From Rhodospirillales bacterium (GTDB taxonomy: Bacteria; Pseudomonadota; Alphaproteobacteria; JAJFIK01): a stretch of 50,385 bases of DNA. Location of the stretch: positions 1-50,385 of the forward strand of contig JAJFIK010000067.1 of NCBI GenBank assembly GCA_021775005.1. The letters are read 5' to 3'. Position 1 is the stretch's first letter, and each line of letters starts with the position of its first letter. This document shows positions 26,939-36,975 of the stretch, in pieces. Below the pieces are notes generated by a model. It made no database searches and was not told where the DNA came from. It saw only the letters and a list, made by a program, of their open reading frames with translations. The translations under genes and the position numbers were made by a program.

Positions 26939-27295
26939 CTAATTGCTGCCTGGCGGATTATCCGCCGCGTCGTTCATTTCTTTTGCGGTGCGGATTGCGT
27001 TGCGCGTTCCGACACCAAACCCAAGGCCTAGACAAATGATCAACCCAAACGGGGTTGTGCCAAAGCTGCGATCTATTCCCCAACCCAAGAGGCCGCCAAC
27101 AATGATCCCCGCAATGAAGTCGGATCCTAAACGCATGGCCGCACCATGAGGTGCCGGTTCAACAACCTTGTCTTTTTCTGCGCGCGACTTCCGCGCCTCA
27201 CCGAGGCGAGCGGAAAAGTCATCTAATTCAGCGGGAGAAGGCTCGCTCTCACCTTGGCGGGTCTGATCGTCATCGCCGGGACGATCCGATGCCAT
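26939..27295 (-). CDS. atpI: ATP synthase accessory protein AtpI
   Basis: A 118-residue AtpI-type protein, the usual first gene of the F0 operon, which assists c-ring assembly. A hydrophilic head (about 1-52) is followed by two helices: SDFIAGIIVGGLLGWGIDR with the conserved Gly-rich pattern, and PFGLIICLGLGFGVGTRN. The frame is open 28 codons further upstream, but the ATG at 27295 has a GGAGG ribosome-binding site 5 nt before it and gives the family length. Confidence 0.9.
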   Translation of the reverse strand: MASDRPGDDDQTRQGESEPSPAELDDFSARLGEARKSRAEKDKVVEPAPHGAAMRLGSDFIAGIIVGGLLGWGIDRSFGTTPFGLIICLGLGFGVGTRNAIRTAKEMNDAADNPPGSN

Positions 27296-27350
27296 GGCAT
27301 CCTCCAAAAAGTCGCAGAAACACAAGGCTTTCGCCCCGAAATTCGCGCGC

Positions 27351-27379
27351 ACCCTAACGGCGGCCCCAGCACCTGTCAA
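27351..27379 (-). promoter_or_regulatory. Candidate promoter of the F0 ATP synthase operon
   Basis: On the minus strand a consensus -35 TTGACA (27374-27379) is followed after 17 bp by TAGGGT (27351-27356), a weak -10. Transcription would start about 50 bp before the atpI ATG at 27295. The region between atpI and smc has no other good candidate. Confidence 0.45.
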
Positions 27380-27431
27380 GCGATGTTAACGAGCCCTAAG
27401 TTATTGATATATATCGTTTTTTAGCAGCGTG

Positions 27432-30400
27432 TCACCCGGCCGCAGCAAGCTCTTCGGCTTGGTTCAAATCGATCGACACCAGCTGGCTAATGCCCCGTTC
27501 TGCCATGGTCACGCCAAAAAGCCTGTCCATCCGCGACATTGTGAGGGCGTGGTGGGTGATAATGAGGAACCGGGTGCCGGTTTCCTTGCGAATCGAATGC
27601 ACCAGATCGCAGAAGCGTTCCACATTGGCGTCATCCAATGGCGCGTCCACTTCGTCCAGCACGCATACGGGCGCCGGGTTCACCAGGAACACCGCAAAGA
27701 TCAGTGACAGGGCGGTCAGCGCCTGCTCGCCGCCAGACAAAAGCGACATGGATTGAAGGCGCTTACCGGGCGGCCGCGCAAAAATTTCCAGGCCTGCTTC
27801 GAGGGGGTCTTCGGATTCCACCAGCCGCAATTGCGCCATGCCGCCGCCAAAGAGCTGCGTGAAGAGCCGTTCAAAATTTGCGCTGACAGTGTCAAAGGCA
27901 GCCAGAAGCCGCTCGCGGCCTTCCTTGTTGAGGGTCTGAATGCCGTGGCGGAGCTTTGAAATTGCTGTTTCCAGTTCTTCACGCTCTGACGACATATTGT
28001 CCAATTGCGATTGGATTTCTTCCGATTCCTGTTCTGCGCGCAGGTTGACCGCACCCATGCCTTCGCGCTCACGCTTCAGGCGATCCACACGAGCCTCGAT
28101 CTTATCCAGTGGCGGAAACTCGCCTTTGACCTGAACATTGCCCGCCTTCAAAGTTTCTTCAGGGGTGCAGCCCAGCACTTCGCGAATGCGGTCAGCGATC
28201 TCAGCCTGGCGGGACTTTGCACCTTCCAAGGTGGCTTCGGTGCGGGCGCGGCCTTCACGAGATTCCGCGAGTGCCGCTTGCGATGTACGCAGCGCTTCAT
28301 CCGCCAAACGAAGATCGGCTTCGGCTTTGGCAAGCGCATCGGCGCAAATGTTGCGCGCCTTTTCAGCCTCCTCAAATGCCCCCATCAGGGCTTTGCGTTT
28401 GGCTTCAACTTGGCTCGGCACGTCGGCAAGGGCGTCGTGGTCGGCTTTTGCGGAGACCTGACGGGTTTCCAAGGCCTCAATTTGGGCGCGCGCTGTTGAG
28501 AGGCGATCAGTCCAGTCGGCAATCTCGCGGGTCAGGGCTTCAAGCCGCGTTGCGCGGTCATGTACTTCGCGTTGTTGCGCATCGTAAGCCGCTTGGGCTT
28601 GGGTGTATTCGTTGCGCGCCGCCGCCGTTGCTTCCCGGGCGCTGATAATTTGCGCCCGAAGCGGGTCCAAATCCTCAATGGCGGCGCGGGCATCACGCGC
28701 TTCATGCAAACCGATGGCAGCTTTTTCCTGCGCCGAGACGAGCCGCGTTTCCGCTTCACGTAATGCCGCAAGGCGGGCGGCATGACGATTGGCCGTGCGC
28801 TCTGCATTGCTCACCGCATCCCGCGCGGCGCTGGCATCTGATTGGGCGGCGCGCAAGTCTTTACGTGTCGCTGCTTCTTCTTCGCTTGCAGCCTCCGCTG
28901 CCTGACGCGCCTCGTGATAGAGAGCGCGGGCATCGCGCAAAACGATTTCTTTTTCTTCAACAAGCGCATCAACATCCGCCAAGCGATTGCGCTGTGCCAA
29001 GCGTTGTGCGGCCGGCGTTGGCGCATCAGCCGCGGCGATGTAGCCATCCCAGCGCCACAAATCCCCATCGGTGCTTACAAGACGCTGACCCGGTTTTAGG
29101 TGGACTTGAAGCGATGCCCCTTCGTGGGCCCCGACAATGCCAATTTGGCTTAGGGCACGGGTAAGGGCTTCGGGGGCCTCGACCCGATCAGTTAGCGGCG
29201 TTGAGCCCACCGGCAATCCCGCGCCGGGTTCCACTTCGCCAAGCGTGCGCCAATGGATCGGCGCGGTAGCCTCATCAGTGGCTTCCAAGTCCTCACCCAG
29301 TGCCGCGCCCAGGGCTCTTTCAAAGCCGGGCTCCACAGTGATGCGATCGATCAGCTTTGGCCAAAGCCCTTCATCATCTTGGCGCAATAGAGCCGCTAGC
29401 GTCTTTGCCTCGGCTTTGAGGGCGCCAATTTCTTCATTGGCAATTGAAAGCGCCTCGCGCCCCTCGCGTTCAGCTGCCTGCGCCTCGCGTCGCGCCAACT
29501 CCGCTGCGTTGGCGCGCTGCTCAGAGGATTCAATTTCGGCCGTTGCTGCCTCAAGAACATCGGTTGCCGCACGCACCGCCTCGGCATCAATGCCATCGGC
29601 CTGCAAGGTCGAGAGCTCTTGCTGTGTTGTACTTAGCTCGCTCGACACTTGCGCGGTTTGATTCTCCAACTGCTGAATGTCGCGATCAAGGGCACCGCGC
29701 TGGGCTTCCTTGTCGGCGTGTTCGCGGGTCAGGTCATCAAGTCGGGCCTCGTGCCCGCCCAAGGCCGCCTTCGCGCCCGCCGCTTTTGATTTCAGATCAT
29801 CAGCGCGCGCTTCTTGGTTCGCGTTGGCCTCGCGGATTGACGCCGCGTCAGCGTCCAGGCGGCCAATAACCCCTTCGCCATCGGCAACGCGGGCGCGCTC
29901 CCGATCAATGTCCTCTGAGATTTGGCCCATGAGCGCCACAAGCTTGGCGATCTGTTCACGAGCGCGGGCTTCTTCAGCGTCCAATTGATCGCGCTCAACA
30001 GTGAGGCGATGAAGCCCCGCTGCGGCGCGCGCTTCGGCGTCCCGCAACTCGGGCAGTCTGTCTGCCATTTCCGCTTGGGCGCGCGTGGATGCAGAGGTGG
30101 CCGCCGTCCGCGTCGTTACTTCCGCGTCGTAGGTCTTTAGCGTTTCCGCAGCCGAGTTGCTTGCGGTTTCAGCATCTGTCCAACGCAAGTGTAGGAAGAT
30201 CGCTTCGGCCTCTCGGATAAGCCCAGACAGGTTGCGATACCGGTTGGCTTGCCGTGCTTGGCGTTTGAGGGACGCCAGTTGGGTTTCCAAGTTCTGCAAA
30301 ACATCATCGACGCGGAGTAAATTTGTCTCCGCCCCTTTAAGGCGAAGCTCTGCTTGATGGCGGCGCGAATGCAACCCGGAAATGCCAGCGGCTTCTTCCA

Positions 30401-30890
30401 AAATCTTGCGTCGGTCTTGGGGCTTTGAATTAATGATCTGACCGATTTGACCCTGCCGCACCATGGCGGTGGAGCGCGCGCCGGAATTCATGTCGGCGAA
30501 AAACGTCTGCACGTCGCGCATGCGCACATCATTGCCGTTGATGCGATAGGCGCTGCCGGCATCGCGCTCTATGCGGCGAGAGATTTCGATGTCGTCGCTG
30601 TCATTAAATTGCGGCGGGGCACCGCGCGTGGAATTGTCCGCGCCTAAGACCACCTCTGCCATATTGCGTGGCGGGCGGCTGTCAGTGCCTTGAAAGATCA
30701 CGTCTTCCATACCTGAGCCGCGCAAGGATTTGGCGCTGGTCTCCCCCATGACCCAGCGCAAGGCTTCCACCAGGTTTGACTTGCCACAGCCATTTGGCCC
30801 AACAACGCCCGTCAGGCCCTCATCGATAGAGAGCTCTGTGGGTTCCACAAAGGACTTAAAGCCCGTGAGACGCAGACGATTGAACTTCAC
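27432..30890 (-). CDS. smc: Chromosome segregation ATPase SMC
   Basis: This condensin ATPase compacts and organises the chromosome. About 1152 residues: an N-terminal ATP-binding head with Walker A GPNGCGKSN (about residues 31-39), a long coiled coil, a hinge region (about 495-640), a second coiled coil and a C-terminal head with signature LLSGGEQAL and Walker B VCVLDEVDAPLDD (about 1050-1090). I prefer the GTG at 30890, which gives the family start MKFNRLRLTGFKSF and has GAGGGGA 10 nt upstream. A GTG three codons earlier (30899) lies almost on that site. ScpA/ScpB are not in the window. It follows the DsbA-like lipoprotein gene. Confidence 0.97.
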   Translation of the reverse strand: MKFNRLRLTGFKSFVEPTELSIDEGLTGVVGPNGCGKSNLVEALRWVMGETSAKSLRGSGMEDVIFQGTDSRPPRNMAEVVLGADNSTRGAPPQFNDSDDIEISRRIERDAGSAYRINGNDVRMRDVQTFFADMNSGARSTAMVRQGQIGQIINSKPQDRRKILEEAAGISGLHSRRHQAELRLKGAETNLLRVDDVLQNLETQLASLKRQARQANRYRNLSGLIREAEAIFLHLRWTDAETASNSAAETLKTYDAEVTTRTAATSASTRAQAEMADRLPELRDAEARAAAGLHRLTVERDQLDAEEARAREQIAKLVALMGQISEDIDRERARVADGEGVIGRLDADAASIREANANQEARADDLKSKAAGAKAALGGHEARLDDLTREHADKEAQRGALDRDIQQLENQTAQVSSELSTTQQELSTLQADGIDAEAVRAATDVLEAATAEIESSEQRANAAELARREAQAAEREGREALSIANEEIGALKAEAKTLAALLRQDDEGLWPKLIDRITVEPGFERALGAALGEDLEATDEATAPIHWRTLGEVEPGAGLPVGSTPLTDRVEAPEALTRALSQIGIVGAHEGASLQVHLKPGQRLVSTDGDLWRWDGYIAAADAPTPAAQRLAQRNRLADVDALVEEKEIVLRDARALYHEARQAAEAASEEEAATRKDLRAAQSDASAARDAVSNAERTANRHAARLAALREAETRLVSAQEKAAIGLHEARDARAAIEDLDPLRAQIISAREATAAARNEYTQAQAAYDAQQREVHDRATRLEALTREIADWTDRLSTARAQIEALETRQVSAKADHDALADVPSQVEAKRKALMGAFEEAEKARNICADALAKAEADLRLADEALRTSQAALAESREGRARTEATLEGAKSRQAEIADRIREVLGCTPEETLKAGNVQVKGEFPPLDKIEARVDRLKREREGMGAVNLRAEQESEEIQSQLDNMSSEREELETAISKLRHGIQTLNKEGRERLLAAFDTVSANFERLFTQLFGGGMAQLRLVESEDPLEAGLEIFARPPGKRLQSMSLLSGGEQALTALSLIFAVFLVNPAPVCVLDEVDAPLDDANVERFCDLVHSIRKETGTRFLIITHHALTMSRMDRLFGVTMAERGISQLVSIDLNQAEELAAAG

Positions 30891-30956
30891 TTGACGCACT
30901 TCCCCTCATAACGGTATCGGGCTCAGCTGTGCCCCATTCCGATCAATTAGGCCACA

Positions 30957-30991
30957 CCCGAAGGCCCAGCCCCAATTGGCTGGGATTCGGG
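30957..30991. terminator. Stable hairpin between the DsbA-like gene and smc
   Basis: Two nested perfect stems: CCCGAA (30957-30962) with TTCGGG (30986-30991), and CCCAGCC (30965-30971) with GGCTGGG (30978-30984), with a 6-nt loop and small internal bulges. No T-run follows on either strand, so it is not a textbook Rho-independent terminator. It lies 31 bp after the stop of the DsbA-like gene and may attenuate read-through into smc or stabilise the mRNA. Confidence 0.4.
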
Positions 30992-31021
30992 CCATGATCG
31001 CAAGGCCTAGTTAGGGTTTTG

Positions 31022-31747
31022 TTAACCGCCGCTACCCGAATCGGCCCCTGATTCGGGCTCAGTGTCGTCAGGGCGCAACTCTTCTGGCAAATGGGGGATA
31101 ATCAGCTCTTCAAACCGTTCCCAGCCCAGCGCCCCGACCTGAAGCTCCCCATTGATGAAAAAGCTTGGTGTGGCCGTAACCCCAAGGCTGAGCGCTTCTT
31201 CCGATTGGTCCTGGACCCGCTGTAATTCGGCTTCATCTTGGCGGCAGGCGTTGAATTGCTCCTCGGTCATGCCGGCCTGCTCAGAAATCGCGGCAAGGGT
31301 ATTGATGCGGGCCTGCGCATCAGGATTAAACGCCCATTGGCTTTGGGTGCGGAACAGCGCGTCGAGAAAATTATAGTAGCGGCTTTCATCGACACAGCGC
31401 GCCAGCATGAAGCCCAGCGCCGACATGGCCTGCGGTGAGGTTGGCATAGCGCGCAAGGTATAGCGCACTAATCCGGTGTCGATATATTCCTCTTTCAACA
31501 TGGGAAACACCTGCACGTGGAATTGGGCGCAGTGCGGGCAGGTTACCGAGGCAAACTCCAGGATCGAAACCGGCGCATCCGGGTCTCCCAAGACAATGTC
31601 TCCGTCGCGACCAAATTCAGCATAATCGCGATCGCCCAAATCTTCCGACGTGGTGTCGCCACCGCCATCGCCGCAACCGGCCAAAAGCAGCGTGAGCGCC
31701 AGCGCGCCGGTGGTAAGGGCTTTGCGGCCCAGCAGGGTATCAAGCAT
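31022..31747 (-). CDS. DsbA-family thioredoxin-fold lipoprotein
   Basis: A 241-residue exported thiol oxidoreductase. The signal ends in a lipobox LLAGC with the lipid-anchored Cys at C25. A DsbA-like thioredoxin domain follows with the active site CPHC (C70/C73) and the cis-Pro motif VTATPSFFING. It probably forms or isomerises disulfides on periplasmic proteins while anchored to a membrane. The ATG at 31747 has AAAGGAA upstream; the open frame before it lacks sense as a signal peptide. A DsbA-like gene beside smc is common in alphaproteobacteria. The low-complexity C-terminus (ESGADSGSGG) is not conserved in character. Confidence 0.93.
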   Translation of the reverse strand: MLDTLLGRKALTTGALALTLLLAGCGDGGGDTTSEDLGDRDYAEFGRDGDIVLGDPDAPVSILEFASVTCPHCAQFHVQVFPMLKEEYIDTGLVRYTLRAMPTSPQAMSALGFMLARCVDESRYYNFLDALFRTQSQWAFNPDAQARINTLAAISEQAGMTEEQFNACRQDEAELQRVQDQSEEALSLGVTATPSFFINGELQVGALGWERFEELIIPHLPEELRPDDTEPESGADSGSGG

Positions 31748-31861
31748 GGCGTCAGTTCCTTTGAGGTGTGAATTCCTGTTTTGCGGACCATAGGGGATTT
31801 TCGCCGTCCCGTCAGCTATTGATCGGACGAACATCAGTCACGGTGGGGTGAGGGGATCCCT

Positions 31862-32269
31862 CTATCCCAACGGCCCTTGCATGATCTCAATGCGGATCAG
31901 CTTGGCACCGGTGAGCAAGTTGGCTTTTTCGATCAGTTTGGGAGCCTCCTGCTGGACTTGCGGTGCCGCGGCTCCGGCGACTTTAAGGAGCAACACATTG
32001 CCATCGGGCATGCGCTTCACCCGCTGGGGCTTGGTGACGGCGGCCAGCTTCTCACCAGCGATCTCAGCCCAATCGCGAATAATATCGCCGCCCTGAAAGC
32101 CGAACCGGGCCAATGCCTTCTTGGTGGGTTTTTGCACCAGCACGCTGGCACGTTTCGCGCCCCTGATGGCGGGCCGCGTTTTAGGCAGCAAATTACGCCC
32201 CATCTCCGGCAAATGGCCGGTGAGGCGACGAGCGCGTGGGCTTAGGGGGTCATCAGGTTTGCGAGCCAT
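31862..32269 (-). CDS. DUF721 / DciA-like protein
   Basis: A 135-residue DUF721-domain protein. DUF721 includes DciA, the bacterial loader/operator of the replicative helicase DnaB. The domain is the segment IIRDWAEIAGEKLAAVTKPQRV followed by NVLLLKVAGAAAPQVQQEAPKLIEKAN. The N-terminal third is basic. It diverges from mutY with very little space between the two starts, and it precedes the DsbA-like gene and smc on the same strand. Helicase-loading is inferred from the family; alphaproteobacterial members have a short form. Confidence 0.88.
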   Translation of the reverse strand: MARKPDDPLSPRARRLTGHLPEMGRNLLPKTRPAIRGAKRASVLVQKPTKKALARFGFQGGDIIRDWAEIAGEKLAAVTKPQRVKRMPDGNVLLLKVAGAAAPQVQQEAPKLIEKANLLTGAKLIRIEIMQGPLG

Positions 32270-32307
32270 AATTGGATTGTCCCTTCATGCGCTCTAGAAC
32301 ACAAGAG

Positions 32308-34615
<2,308 letters not shown>

Positions 34616-34672
34616 AAAATGGCACAGATTGGTACTTTATCGCGCCGCGCGCACGGGCTCTGTATTCCACTT

Positions 34673-34704
34673 TTTGGTCATCCTCTGGCTTGACCAGAGG
34701 ATCT
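34673..34704 (-). repeat. Palindromic element, left copy
   Basis: A 32-bp element containing a perfect stem: ATCCTCTGG (34680-34688) and CCAGAGGAT (34694-34702) around the 5-nt loop CTTGA, followed on its other side by TTTGGTC (34673-34679). Its reverse complement matches the right copy (35039-35070) at 30 of 32 positions, and the two differences form one compensated base pair in the stem. It ends 18 bp from the 3' end of the GIY-YIG gene. Confidence 0.85.
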
Positions 34705-34722
34705 ACTGTTATCTGCCGTGGG

Positions 34723-35019
34723 CTAGGCGCCGGTTATTTCGGGCCAAAGGTCGAGCCAGGTGGGGTTTGAATTTTCGATTAGTTCAATTTTCCAATCGCG
34801 GTTCCAATTCTTGAGCCGCTTCTCGCGATGGATCGCTTCACGTGGATCGGAGTGGACCTCAAAATAGACAAGCTGGTTCGTTTTGTATGTCGCTGTATAT
34901 CCCTTGGTGATCCCTTCGCGGTGTTCATAGACGCGCCTGACAAGATCGTTCGTCATACCGATGTAGATTGATCCGCGCGGTTGGTTCGCCATTATGTAAA
35001 CGTAGAACTGATCTGCCAT
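34723..35019 (-). CDS. GIY-YIG endonuclease-domain protein
   Basis: A 98-residue single-domain GIY-YIG protein of the small YhbQ-like type. The core has YVYIMA (residues 6-11, GIY equivalent), GSIYIGMTNDLVRRVYEHREG (17-37, YIG equivalent and the conserved Arg) and AIHREKRLKNW (62-72, with the conserved Glu). GIY-YIG domains cut DNA, often in mobile-element, repair or restriction proteins; the role of this short class is not settled. The gene sits between rnhB and ccrM, bracketed almost symmetrically by two inverted palindromic elements (18 bp and 19 bp away). The start codon lies inside a further inverted repeat. Context suggests a small mobile or repeat-associated unit. Confidence 0.9.
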   Translation of the reverse strand: MADQFYVYIMANQPRGSIYIGMTNDLVRRVYEHREGITKGYTATYKTNQLVYFEVHSDPREAIHREKRLKNWNRDWKIELIENSNPTWLDLWPEITGA

Positions 35020-35043
35020 GCCCTATGGCACCGTGGGCAGATC
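35010..35043. repeat. Inverted repeat spanning the GIY-YIG start codon
   Basis: GATCTGCC (35010-35017) and GGCAGATC (35036-35043) are exact 8-bp inverted arms with an 18-bp centre. The left arm touches the start codon (35017-35019) of the nuclease gene and the right arm overlaps the outer edge of the right palindromic element. If transcribed, this hairpin would hide the ribosome-binding region. Confidence 0.6.
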
Positions 35044-35070
35044 CTCGGGTCAAGCCCGAGGATGACCAAA
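35039..35070 (+). repeat. Palindromic element, right copy
   Basis: The opposite-orientation partner of the element at 34673-34704. Stem arms are ATCCTCGGG (35041-35049) and CCCGAGGAT (35055-35063) with loop TCAAG, then GACCAAA (35064-35070). Relative to the left copy a T-A pair is replaced by G-C, preserving the stem. Palindromes of this general sequence recur between genes in many alphaproteobacterial genomes as I remember them; I see no third copy in this window. It lies 17 bp from the rnhB stop. Confidence 0.85.
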
Positions 35071-35087
35071 TCTATTGGTTATATATC

Positions 35088-35726
35088 CTAACTCACCGCG
35101 CGCACGGGGGCGAAGCTCATGCGGTGGTGCGGCGTGGGGCCAAGCTCGCGCAGGGCTTTGAGGTGTATCGGCGCGCCATAGCCCTTGTTGGCGGCCCAGC
35201 CATAGCCTGGGTAGTCGAAGGCCAGCACTTGCATCAGCCGGTCGCGGGTGACTTTGGCAATGATGGAGCCTGCGGCAATGGAGAGCGAACGCCCGTCACC
35301 GCCTTTAACACATTTTGTTGGGCAGTTGAGTTTCGGCGCGTGGATACCGTCGATAAGCGCGAACTTCGCACCGCCGGGAAGCGCTGCATAAGCGCGCGAC
35401 ATGGCCAGCAGCGAGGCTTGCAATATGTTGATGCGGTCAATCTCGTCCACATCGGCCATGCCCACGCCGATCTCAGCGCAGTCCTGCAGCGCTTCAAATA
35501 GGTCTTCGCGTTTGGCCTCGCTGAGCTTTTTGGAATCGTTGATGCCGGGCGGCACATGGGCGGGGTCCAGAATAACGGCAGCAGCGACAACGGGTCCCGC
35601 AAGGGGCCCACGCCCGGCTTCATCAATGCCGCAGACGGGGGCAAAGCCGCATTCAGTTTCCAGGTGCAATGAGGGGCCCTTGGCGATGGGCTTTGCGCGC
35701 GCGATGAGGGTCGGGGTCTCTATCAT
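35088..35726 (-). CDS. rnhB: Ribonuclease HII
   Basis: This enzyme removes single ribonucleotides and RNA-DNA hybrids from DNA. It has 212 residues. The catalytic D35-E36 pair lies in CGIDEAGRGPLAGPVVAAAV (described by its key residues), and the second Asp is in ALIDG. NDSKKLSEAKR and GSIIAKVTRDRLM are conserved, and the C-terminal H-RMSFAPV stretch is normal. The start at 35726 gives an N-terminus with about 30 residues before the core. It precedes the GIY-YIG unit and ccrM on the same strand. Confidence 0.97.
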   Translation of the reverse strand: MIETPTLIARAKPIAKGPSLHLETECGFAPVCGIDEAGRGPLAGPVVAAAVILDPAHVPPGINDSKKLSEAKREDLFEALQDCAEIGVGMADVDEIDRINILQASLLAMSRAYAALPGGAKFALIDGIHAPKLNCPTKCVKGGDGRSLSIAAGSIIAKVTRDRLMQVLAFDYPGYGWAANKGYGAPIHLKALRELGPTPHHRMSFAPVRAVS

Positions 35727-35753
35727 GATCTGATCTTGCCGCGAGTCGCACGC

Positions 35754-36833
35754 TCATAAAAACCCGAGTTGATCACCCACGGCAGGCGGCGGCTTGAACT
35801 GTGTGGTATCAAGGGCCTGAGACGGCGGGTCGAGTCCCAGCCTTTTGATCGCCAGCCGGAACCGTTTTGAGATCAGCTGCGCATAGGGCCCGGTGCCGCG
35901 CATGCGGATCCCCCAACAGGCATCATAATCTTTGCCGCCGCGCATTTGCCGCATGAGCGAGAGCACCCGGCCTGCGCGGTCCGGATAATGCGCTTCAAGC
36001 CATTCGGCAAAAAGCTCTTTGATCTCCAGCGGCATGCGTAGCAGCACATACCCCGCGCGCTCCGCGCCTGCGTCTTTTACCGCAGCAAGAAGATCATCAA
36101 TTTCCGCATCATTGAGGGCAGGGATGATCGGCGCCATCAACACGGTGGTGGGGATGCCAGCGCTGTTAAGTGCTTTGATGGCGTCGAGGCGGCGCTCCGG
36201 CGTCGCCGCGCGCGGCTCCATGGCGCGCGCCAGTTTACGATCAAGCGTTGTGATGGAGAGGGCCACCTTGGCCAGGCCCTGTTCCGCCATGGGGCCCAGT
36301 ATGTCGATGTCGCGGATCACCAGTGGCGATTTGGTAACAATGCCAACGGGATGGCGAAAGGCGGCAAGGACTTTCAAAATGCCGCGAGTGACTTGCAGCT
36401 TTCTCTCAATGGGTTGGTAGGGGTCTGTATTGGTGCCAAGGGCAAGCGTCTTGGGCGTGTAATCGCCAGCGCGCAATTCGCGATCCAGCAGTTTTGCTGC
36501 CTCAGGTTTATAATAGAGTTTGGCCTCAAAATCCGTACCCGGCGACAATCCCAGATAGGCATGGGTCGGCCGCGCAAAACAGTAAACGCAGCCGTGCTCG
36601 CAGCCGCGATAGGGATTGATGGAGCGGTCAAAGGGCACATCAGGGGATTGATTGCGCGTGATGACGGTGCGGGCGGCATCGCGGAAGAGGGTGGTTTCGA
36701 GTTGCTCAGGGACCGGATCCTCAAGGGTCCAGCCATCATCCATATCCACACGGGAAAAGCGCTCAAAGCGCCCGCTGGCATTGGAATGGGCGCCGCGTCC
36801 CCGCGCCGCCGGCTTTTTAATCTCGGTCACCAT
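35754..36833 (-). CDS. PA0069-family radical SAM protein (SplB-related)
   Basis: A 359-residue radical SAM enzyme of the PA0069 family, distantly related to spore photoproduct lyase. The 4Fe-4S motif is CEHGCVYCF (C-x3-C-x2-C), preceded by NPYRGCEHG. Further segments are LALGTNTDPYQPIERKLQ and TKSPLVIRDIDIL. The reaction is unknown. The frame is open 24 codons further upstream, but the ATG at 36833 begins a plausible hydrophilic N-terminus. A gene of this type next to rnhB and ccrM is a recurrent alphaproteobacterial order. Confidence 0.92.
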   Translation of the reverse strand: MVTEIKKPAARGRGAHSNASGRFERFSRVDMDDGWTLEDPVPEQLETTLFRDAARTVITRNQSPDVPFDRSINPYRGCEHGCVYCFARPTHAYLGLSPGTDFEAKLYYKPEAAKLLDRELRAGDYTPKTLALGTNTDPYQPIERKLQVTRGILKVLAAFRHPVGIVTKSPLVIRDIDILGPMAEQGLAKVALSITTLDRKLARAMEPRAATPERRLDAIKALNSAGIPTTVLMAPIIPALNDAEIDDLLAAVKDAGAERAGYVLLRMPLEIKELFAEWLEAHYPDRAGRVLSLMRQMRGGKDYDACWGIRMRGTGPYAQLISKRFRLAIKRLGLDPPSQALDTTQFKPPPAVGDQLGFL

Positions 36834-36975
36834 GAGGCGAAGCTTAAGAGTGAGGATAGAACAAATCAAGAACATTAAGCGAGGCCGAGGCCTGCAAGGT
36901 GACAAGCCCGGTGCCTTCCATTACAGAAAGCGTCCCGTTCGCCTTAGGGTCGCGGCGGCAAACAAAGGGCAGAAC

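Noticed and set aside
27386-27400. A possible CtrA-binding site (TTAA then TAAG) between atpI and smc
   Set aside because: The second half does not match the TTAA half-site, and single TTAA matches are common.
34616-35087. An insertion sequence with transposase
   Set aside because: There is no transposase and no target-site duplication that I can see; only the GIY-YIG gene and palindromes are present.
36652-36975. A 108-residue N-terminal extension of the DUF2064 protein
   Set aside because: It is antisense to the radical SAM gene, and the ATG at 36976 has a ribosome-binding site and starts the recognised domain.
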